Shown here in pieces: positions 58,191 through 64,000 of a stretch of 64,000 bases of DNA. The stretch is taken from assembly GCF_030269925.1 (NCBI RefSeq), contig NC_085123.1, positions 8,370,001-8,434,000 of the forward strand, given 5' to 3'. Numbering within the stretch: the stretch's first letter is position 1; each line of letters opens with the position of its first letter. The stretch is from Bombyx mori. Taxonomy: Eukaryota; Arthropoda; Insecta; Lepidoptera; Bombycidae. The position numbers and the translations under genes are program-made. The notes beneath the pieces are model-generated. The model did not search any database, was not told the origin of the DNA, and saw nothing but the letters and a program-made list of their open reading frames with translations.

Positions 58191-58390
58191 TGGATAAAAT
58201 GGCATGTCCATATTATAATATATTGACGCAAGTATATAAAATCAATCTAGCTACTCCGACCACTAGCCATAATATACGCTTAAACTACAAGAACCACAAT
58301 TTTTTTAAATAGGTATTTTTGGAAAAAATACGGTATTTGAAATCATGACTAAATGGACCATATTTTGAAATAGGTTGCCAAAGGTAGTAT

Positions 58391-58475
58391 GACGAAGAGG
58401 TCGACTTGCAACCAACTGAGTTTCTCGCCGGATCTTATTAATGGTTCGCGAATCCGATCCGGTGCTAGATTATGA
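58391..58475 (+). repeat. Small jockey-type LINE 3' fragment
   Basis: gacgaagaggtcgac, ctgagtttctcgccggatct and cgaatccgatccggtgctag match 31890-31990 of the full-length LINE. It is short and decayed. Confidence 0.6.
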
Positions 58476-59047
58476 GAATCACTGTTTTTGTTATATAGGG
58501 TAAGTATTAACGATTCTCTGAGACTGAGCCCCTCGAGGCTACTAGCGATTTGGTAAGTTAAAAAGGTACATGAAATACCGAATTAGCGAACACATTGTCG
58601 TATTTATTTAAGCAGATATACTGTTCGCTGTTTGGATTCATTTCATGCCTTGAATGATAAAAATATCACAGGTGCTATTCAAGATTGCAAAATATCTTTA
58701 TGCGGAATTTCAACTGAATCCGTTCTGTCTTTTTTGCGTGATTGAGTAAAAGCGGTCAAACATAGAAGTTTTTTATTTATTTATATGTATATATGTACAT
58801 GTTAGTATAGATATGCAACTTGCATTTAAAAAGAAAATAAACGACATTGTACCTAATAGGTACCTACGTCTATTCAAATTGTGCCTGGTGAGTAAAATAT
58901 TTAATTTTATACAAACCGACTATTCTAGTAACTACAATAAGCTATAAAATGATACACTTAAAGATTAAGTATTAAAACTTTTTAAAATGAAAATTTTAGA
59001 GGTTGTGACATTGATTTCTGGGTGAATTAATATCCCGAAATTTTCAG

Positions 59048-59986
59048 TCGCATTGTCGTGATGGAGGATGATGCGGCGGTTGCAGTTCTCTTTACGGAGT
59101 TCAGAAACGACCTGTGGCAAACAAATGCTAGCATACCATTCTGAATTAACCGTTCTTTGTCCCGTAAGAGGAATAGTCGTAACATGGCCGGTTTTGGAGA
59201 CAAACGTGGCCACCATTTTTTTTGCAACACTCCGTGAACGAACCATTTTGTGTTGGCTTTAAATCATTTTAGAACACCCAAACTCGTGACTGGTTTTTTG
59301 TTTCGGGTTCGTACGCGTATATCCAGGATTCGTCACCTGATACAATGTTGTATACAGCATTTGAGGATCCTGCGTGGAATCTTTCGAGAGTTCCGACGCA
59401 CCAAGTAACGCGAGCCGCTTTTTGCTCTTCACAGAGCGAATGCGGTATCCATCGGGAAAACAACTTTTTTACACCTAATTGTTCATGCAAAATTATTTGT
59501 ATTTGACTCATGCCAATGTCTAAAGCTGCCTGAATTTCGCGGTATGTCACATGTCGATCTTCCTCAATCAGCTTACGCACAGCATCAACGTTTTCTTGGG
59601 TGGCTGCAGTTTTTAGACGTCCTTGACGGGGATCATCACTAAGCTTGACACGTCCACGTTGAAACTCAGCAAACCAGCGATAAATTGTGGTTTTGGATGG
59701 GGCTTCATCACCAAATGCAGAAATCATCCGGTCAACACACTGTTTTTGTGTTAAACCACTTCGAAAGTCATAATAAATCATCGCTCTTGAATTTTCTCGA
59801 GTCAATTCCATTTTTTCAACGACTAAACAAGTTTGACAAAATCTCGTGACAAGGCTGAGAATCTTTTTTTAAATAAATAAATGGTATTCGATTTTTAAAA
59901 CCAAGGAGTTTTCAATTAAAAAGATTTTAATATGACAGGAACAGTGGAAATATTCCATTCCCGATACTTTTAGTGCAGCCCTCGTA
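59048..59986 (-). pseudogene. Mariner transposase remnant, copy B
   Basis: The N-terminal half is 59811-59269 on the minus strand, with the same stop after SRVWVF as in copy A. A further frameshift separates it from the next part (from 59246; MVRSRSVAKK...TINSEWY-like region), which ends in fused foreign sequence after HHDNA. The third catalytic Asp is lost by the deletion. The right inverted repeat is at 59959-59986. Confidence 0.9.
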
Positions 59987-60024
59987 TGTAATAATGCGCT
60001 GAGTGCTAACTTTTTTTATTGCCC

Positions 60025-60315
60025 ACTAGCTGACCCGGCCGACTTCGTAGTGCCTCAATGGATAAATAAAAGACCTAAACTTTTGTATAAAATAACTTTA
60101 AAACAAGGAAAAGGAATCCGTCCGACGGGGGCACATCAAAGAGAAAACAAAATTGTTATTTTTATTTAATTCCGAGCATTTTCATATTTATTTACCTTTT
60201 AAACCTTCTCTGGACTTCCACAAATAATTCAAAACCATAATCAGCCAAATCGATCCAACCGTTCTCGAGTTTTAGCGAGACTAACGAACAGCAATTCATT
60301 TTTATATTATTGCCC
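60025..60315 (+). repeat. Interspersed retroelement tail, actagctga family (copy 5)
   Basis: This is the counterpart of 1391-1685 inside duplication copy B, with a few substitutions. It is not an independent insertion. Confidence 0.8.
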
Positions 60316-60530
60316 ATAAAACATGAATACTTACCCTGAAACGTGACGTCAAAATCTTAATTGTATTGTTTAATTGCTCTTCTACTCTGTCAAATCGAAA
60401 TGCATGACTGCTTTGCGGCCGAAACAGGCGACATGGTCATACCGTGTGGTATGACAAAACGCACTATAACTAGTATACGCCGTATTTGTTTAAATACATT
60501 TAATACATGTTTAAATACATTTAAACAAAT

Positions 60531-60807
60531 CGTAGTCGTCGAAATCGACAAAGAGTTGGACGTGCAATTTAACTCATGCCAGCCCGTTGAGTATCTCGCC
60601 GGATCTTTTCAGCGGGTCGTGATTGCGATACGGTAGTAGATTCAATCGCCAAGCAGCTGCTTTTGAGTTGTTAGGTTTCCTTTGAAGGCGCTCGGGCAGA
60701 TGTTACCAAATCCCAACTCTCCTGGCTGAGCCTTTGCTCACCCACCTGTCCTGGTGTAACTGGAAAGGCCTCCGGGCCACCGGTAATCTATCAATCCTAA
60801 AAAAAAA
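60531..60807 (+). mobile_element. 5'-truncated jockey-type LINE with poly(A) and target duplication (copy B)
   Basis: This is the counterpart of 1910-2175. Here the insertion is complete at its 3' side: an A-run precedes acatttaaacaaat at 60808-60821, which repeats the 14 bases at 60517-60530. Copy A has lost this end. Confidence 0.9.
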
Positions 60808-61554
60808 ACATTTAAACAAATTTTAGACGACCAACAAATCACACTACTTTCAGCACTTGTTTACACATTAATTTAGAGCGTATTGTTGCGTAACGTTACA
60901 ATAACGTTACCCGTTCTACGTGGAGCTCGAATTGGAGCTGTATTTTGTATTTTAGGAGGTGAAAACAATGAGTGATATTATCACTGTTTTGTCGTGTGGA
61001 CGCAGGTTGCGTAGGGATGGTGAAACCACTATTAATACTTTTTTCAAAATCCAATTAAACGTTCGAAATCCAAATTATAGTTTAAAAAATGACAGAATTG
61101 CTTATGTTAAGAATAATAGTCTTACGGAAAATTGAACCTAGTAGCAGTCCTAGCAGAATGGATCGTTAACCTTTCAAAATAAAAATGCTTTTTTTATTCA
61201 AGTAGGCCTATACAGGTAATTATAATCCGGATATGGATTTGCCACGTTCACAATTGAGTGGATTCGTTAAAACTCAAAGATTTCTCTTTTCCAACATATC
61301 TATGTATAAATCAATGTTTACTGATTTTGTACCAACGAGGCGGTCTTACAAGAGCTAGCGCGAGTTGCATTAGTCGGTGATGGGGTCGGGTGTATATGGT
61401 GAGTTGGCAATCCTATCAATCCCGGTCAGCAGAATATTAATCAGAAAATACGATCAATAAGCGAAACAATGCATCTTACATACATTCTACACCTTTAATA
61501 TTTTGTTTTTGAATTATGCTTGGATTGGTAAATTGGATAGAAAAAGTTAGATAT

Positions 61555-61928
61555 TGTTACGCGTCCGGGATAAATAAAATTCTAGCGAAGTGCAAATGAA
61601 CACTGTATTAACACTCAGAGCACTCACAAAGCACTTTAAAATTCTTAATTCACTTCTTCAGCTTCGCTTCAGGTGTACCGTTCACTGCTTTGCTTCGAGT
61701 AGTTCCGATTATTGCGATTACTAACTGCTTCGTGCCATCTCTGCAACGCTTTTGTAGCCGATATGATATCCCTAGAATTATCGAGAACATTCCTCACAAG
61801 TCGAGTATATTCGAAGTGTGTTTCTGCTATTTCACAATAGATTGCGTTGTACTTCTCGATTTTACTAGTACCTTCGATATTCGTTCGGCTAATCGGTGAT
61901 AGATGGTGTTACTCTTACCGACGTAACA
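61555..61928. mobile_element. Solo LTR (copy B)
   Basis: This is the counterpart of 2921-3298, with the same TGTTACG...CGTAACA ends and the same flanking atat. It lacks a few bases after the start (tgttacgcg then tccggg). Confidence 0.72.
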
Positions 61929-62238
61929 ATATTAGGAATATTTTAAGTTCCCAGAGAAGAGGCAACCCTACAACATAAATACATCTATCGTTAACGTACC
62001 AAAGAATACATGGTTGCGCGATAATACCACATACATCATTACAGTAATATTTTTAGCGCGAAACTTACGTTCCATCAGTTAATGGAATCTTAAGAATCCA
62101 TATTTCAAAAACGTAATCGACTCAATTACTCATTTATTAAAATGTGTTCAGTTTTATCCTGAAAAAATTGATTACAATTCAACTATTCTGTTCTTACAAT
62201 TGAATAAAATATAAAAACAGGTTTAACAAAAAATTAAA

Positions 62239-62451
62239 ATGAAAGGCCATCATAATTTCTTTTTAAGTGTGCGTAATTACAAAATTCTCATATTTCTAAC
62301 TGTCTTAGTGGGTTTGTGTTTGATTTATTTTCAAAACAGTGGCGTTTATCATAACAAATACCTTCCGTTACCACGAGAGGCAATGGAAAAAGTGAGTTAC
62401 AGCCTTCAGTTGCACAAATATATTATCGATCAGTACTACGATTATCGAAAG
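62239..62451 (+). CDS. Alpha-1,3-fucosyltransferase exon 1, duplicate copy (partial gene)
   Basis: It is the same 71-codon exon as at 3614-3826, with the same ggtaagg donor and an intact frame. Protein changes are few: Leu7 to Phe, Lys50 to Glu and Met52 to Val; the membrane anchor is unchanged. Exons 2-5 would lie past the window end, so a full second gene, a chimera or an orphan exon are all possible. Confidence 0.8.
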
Positions 62452-62534
62452 GTAAGGGAATTCAATACATTAGAAAGGAAAAATAACATTAAAACAATAA
62501 TTTTCTTATACGTCAGCAACTCATAATTGATTCG

Positions 62535-63790
62535 AGATAGAAATCGAGAACCCTGGATCGTTCTAGACGAAGGTCGTCAGCGTCAAGTCCGGCTATTTTG
62601 AGAGACGCCGACCGGACGCTGCTTTTCGAATAGTGGGGCAGGTGGCGAGCGTATGCTTCGTCAAGTCTTACTCGCAACAACAGTGGTGTTACATCATCTT
62701 CAGCGGTGCAAGTAACAGACGAAGCAGCTGTGACCCGAGAGCACCTGTTTTTCCGTCCAGCGTCCGGGCCTCCTACGAGATCCCCGCACCTAGGGGGCAC
62801 GCGGGATATGTGGAATACTGGTCCGCGAAAGCTAACCGCGGACCAAGACTATTTTTAGGGCCCTACCGCACTAAGCTACTCCCTTGCACTCTTACATCCA
62901 ACGTCCGATCTCCGGCCGGGGTCAAAACCCGGTCAGAGTTAGGGGGTTGTCGCGGTCAACACTACAACCAGACTTGCGGCGTCACCCCGAGGATGCCTAA
63001 CCCACGGGTCGGCGAGGCTATAGTTGACGACCAACGACGCCGGTTTCCGCGATACAGCGACCCTAACAGGCCGCCCGGGCGATGCCGCTGGTGTTCAGGA
63101 TACCCCGCTGGGTCAGAACCAGCCTGCCGGATCGGAACGCAATACACTGTCGACCGGGATGCTCTTCCACAGTATGCTCGGCGACGACAGTGACGATGGC
63201 AATACGCACCGCATCGTGGATCGCAGCCAACGACGCGCCGTCCCATCCTCTTGGTGCTAGCGCGCTAGAGTGATAGGAGCGTGTGGCGCAGTTTTTACGT
63301 CCCCCCTTAAGTCACCTCGTGACCATCACCGGAAAGAGACTGCCTCCTCACAGGCGCCGGAGCTGGGCGAACGGCCCCGGCTCGGTGGTGGTGAAGCGGC
63401 GAGACCCGAGAGCATCTGCGTCAACCGTAAGGTGGGACGTTTTTGGTCAAGGTTCACTCATTCTATGAGGACAGAACAGTCGGACGGTCCTTAGACTAGT
63501 GATCGGGTCCGCTAGGATACTAGACCTCCTAGTTTCAGCACTCAGGGAGCATAAAGGTTGGCTCGATCCGGTGGCTGAGGTCGTATTATCAGTCAAATTC
63601 AGGGGCGACTGGCTTAGGTCGCCGTGGTCTTAGTGTCTGGGTTCAAAGGCACGTCGCTTCGAAAGAAACCTTACAGTGCGGATGCCGTGATATTGTAACG
63701 CCTCTACGATTATCAACCAGGGCACGATGTTGAATGTAATAGCGATTGACGCTTGAGGGGGCTTGTACGCGTACTACCGCAATCAGGATA
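62535..63790. other. GC-rich block, copy B
   Basis: This is the counterpart of 3915-5165. It carries about 31 bp (near 63124-63155) that copy A lacks, and its open frames differ from those of copy A. That argues against selection for a protein. Confidence 0.5.
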
Positions 63791-64000
63791 GAACAAGGCC
63801 AAAGTTTTTCCGAAGAATTAACTTTTTTTAGAAAAGCTACATAATGATTGTAGCTGTATTTTCATGTTCTTTTTATTCATACAGGGGTTAGAATAAAATT
63901 ATTATGATAAGAAAATTATTTCTACATCTGCTCTTTCGCAATGCGCTCTGATCAATAAGAGCATATTTAGGTATATATTTAGCAGGCTTTATCTAATGTT

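Larger units (their letters stand above)
59032..64000 (+). repeat. Copy B of the long direct duplication (copy A: 1-5348)
   Basis: From 59048 to the window end the sequence follows 415-5348 in the same order and orientation. It contains the mariner part, retroelement tail, LINE fragment, solo LTR, fucosyltransferase exon 1 and GC-rich block. Differences are scattered substitutions and small indels; I judge a few percent divergence by eye, not computed. The left part of the mariner (16-414 of copy A) is missing here, with a clean junction at 59047/59048. The match continues to the window edge, so the true length is unknown. Confidence 0.95.

Overview
The window is insect nuclear DNA, almost certainly from a silkmoth (genus Bombyx). 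It is AT-rich and carries GT-AG spliced genes. At least ten full or partial copies of a tRNA-derived SINE match the Bombyx Bm1 family as I remember it, alongside mariner, jockey-type LINE, RTE-like, hAT, pogo-like and Helitron-like sequences. Exon coordinates were worked out by hand from splice signals and reading-phase agreement, without transcript data. Family names rest on recognised motifs, not on database searches.

Layout. (1) 1-5.35 kb is copy A of a segment that recurs in the same orientation at 59.0-64.0 kb (copy B). It holds a mariner, a 5'-truncated LINE, a solo LTR, and exon 1 of an alpha-1,3-fucosyltransferase (GT10) gene. (2) 3.6-9.2 kb is that GT10 gene in five exons (439 aa); an inverted duplication in intron 4 copies the intron 2/exon 3 boundary. 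(3) 10.8-15.6 kb has no gene I can support. (4) 15.7-20.9 kb encodes a large chitin-binding mucin/peritrophin with about 12 CBM14 domains and a Thr/Ser-rich block; its 5' end was not found. (5) 21.4-32.7 kb holds two divergently transcribed paralogues, type II membrane proteins resembling Gb3-synthase/GT32 glycosyltransferases without an evident DXD motif. The plus-strand member is split by a full-length jockey-type LINE (27001-32170) with intact ORF1 and ORF2 and a 12-bp target duplication. (6) 35.3-40.4 kb is a five-exon gene for a 222-aa multi-span membrane protein. (7) 42.35-43.63 kb is a 1.28-kb transposon with 24-bp inverted ends, an 8-bp target duplication and a spliced Cys-rich reading frame. 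(8) 45.0-54.9 kb, minus strand, is a nine-exon gene for a 718-aa protein that looks like the insect DUF4781 family. (9) 55-58.5 kb is mostly transposon-derived.

How the genes relate. The GT10 enzyme should act in the Golgi, and the Gb3-synthase-like pair are predicted Golgi or endomembrane proteins. The mucin between them would be heavily O-glycosylated, but nothing here shows that they work together. The most unusual features are the long direct duplication around a fucosyltransferase first exon, the inverted copy of a splice acceptor, the LINE-split paralogue of a DXD-less glycosyltransferase pair, and the small 8-bp-TSD element.
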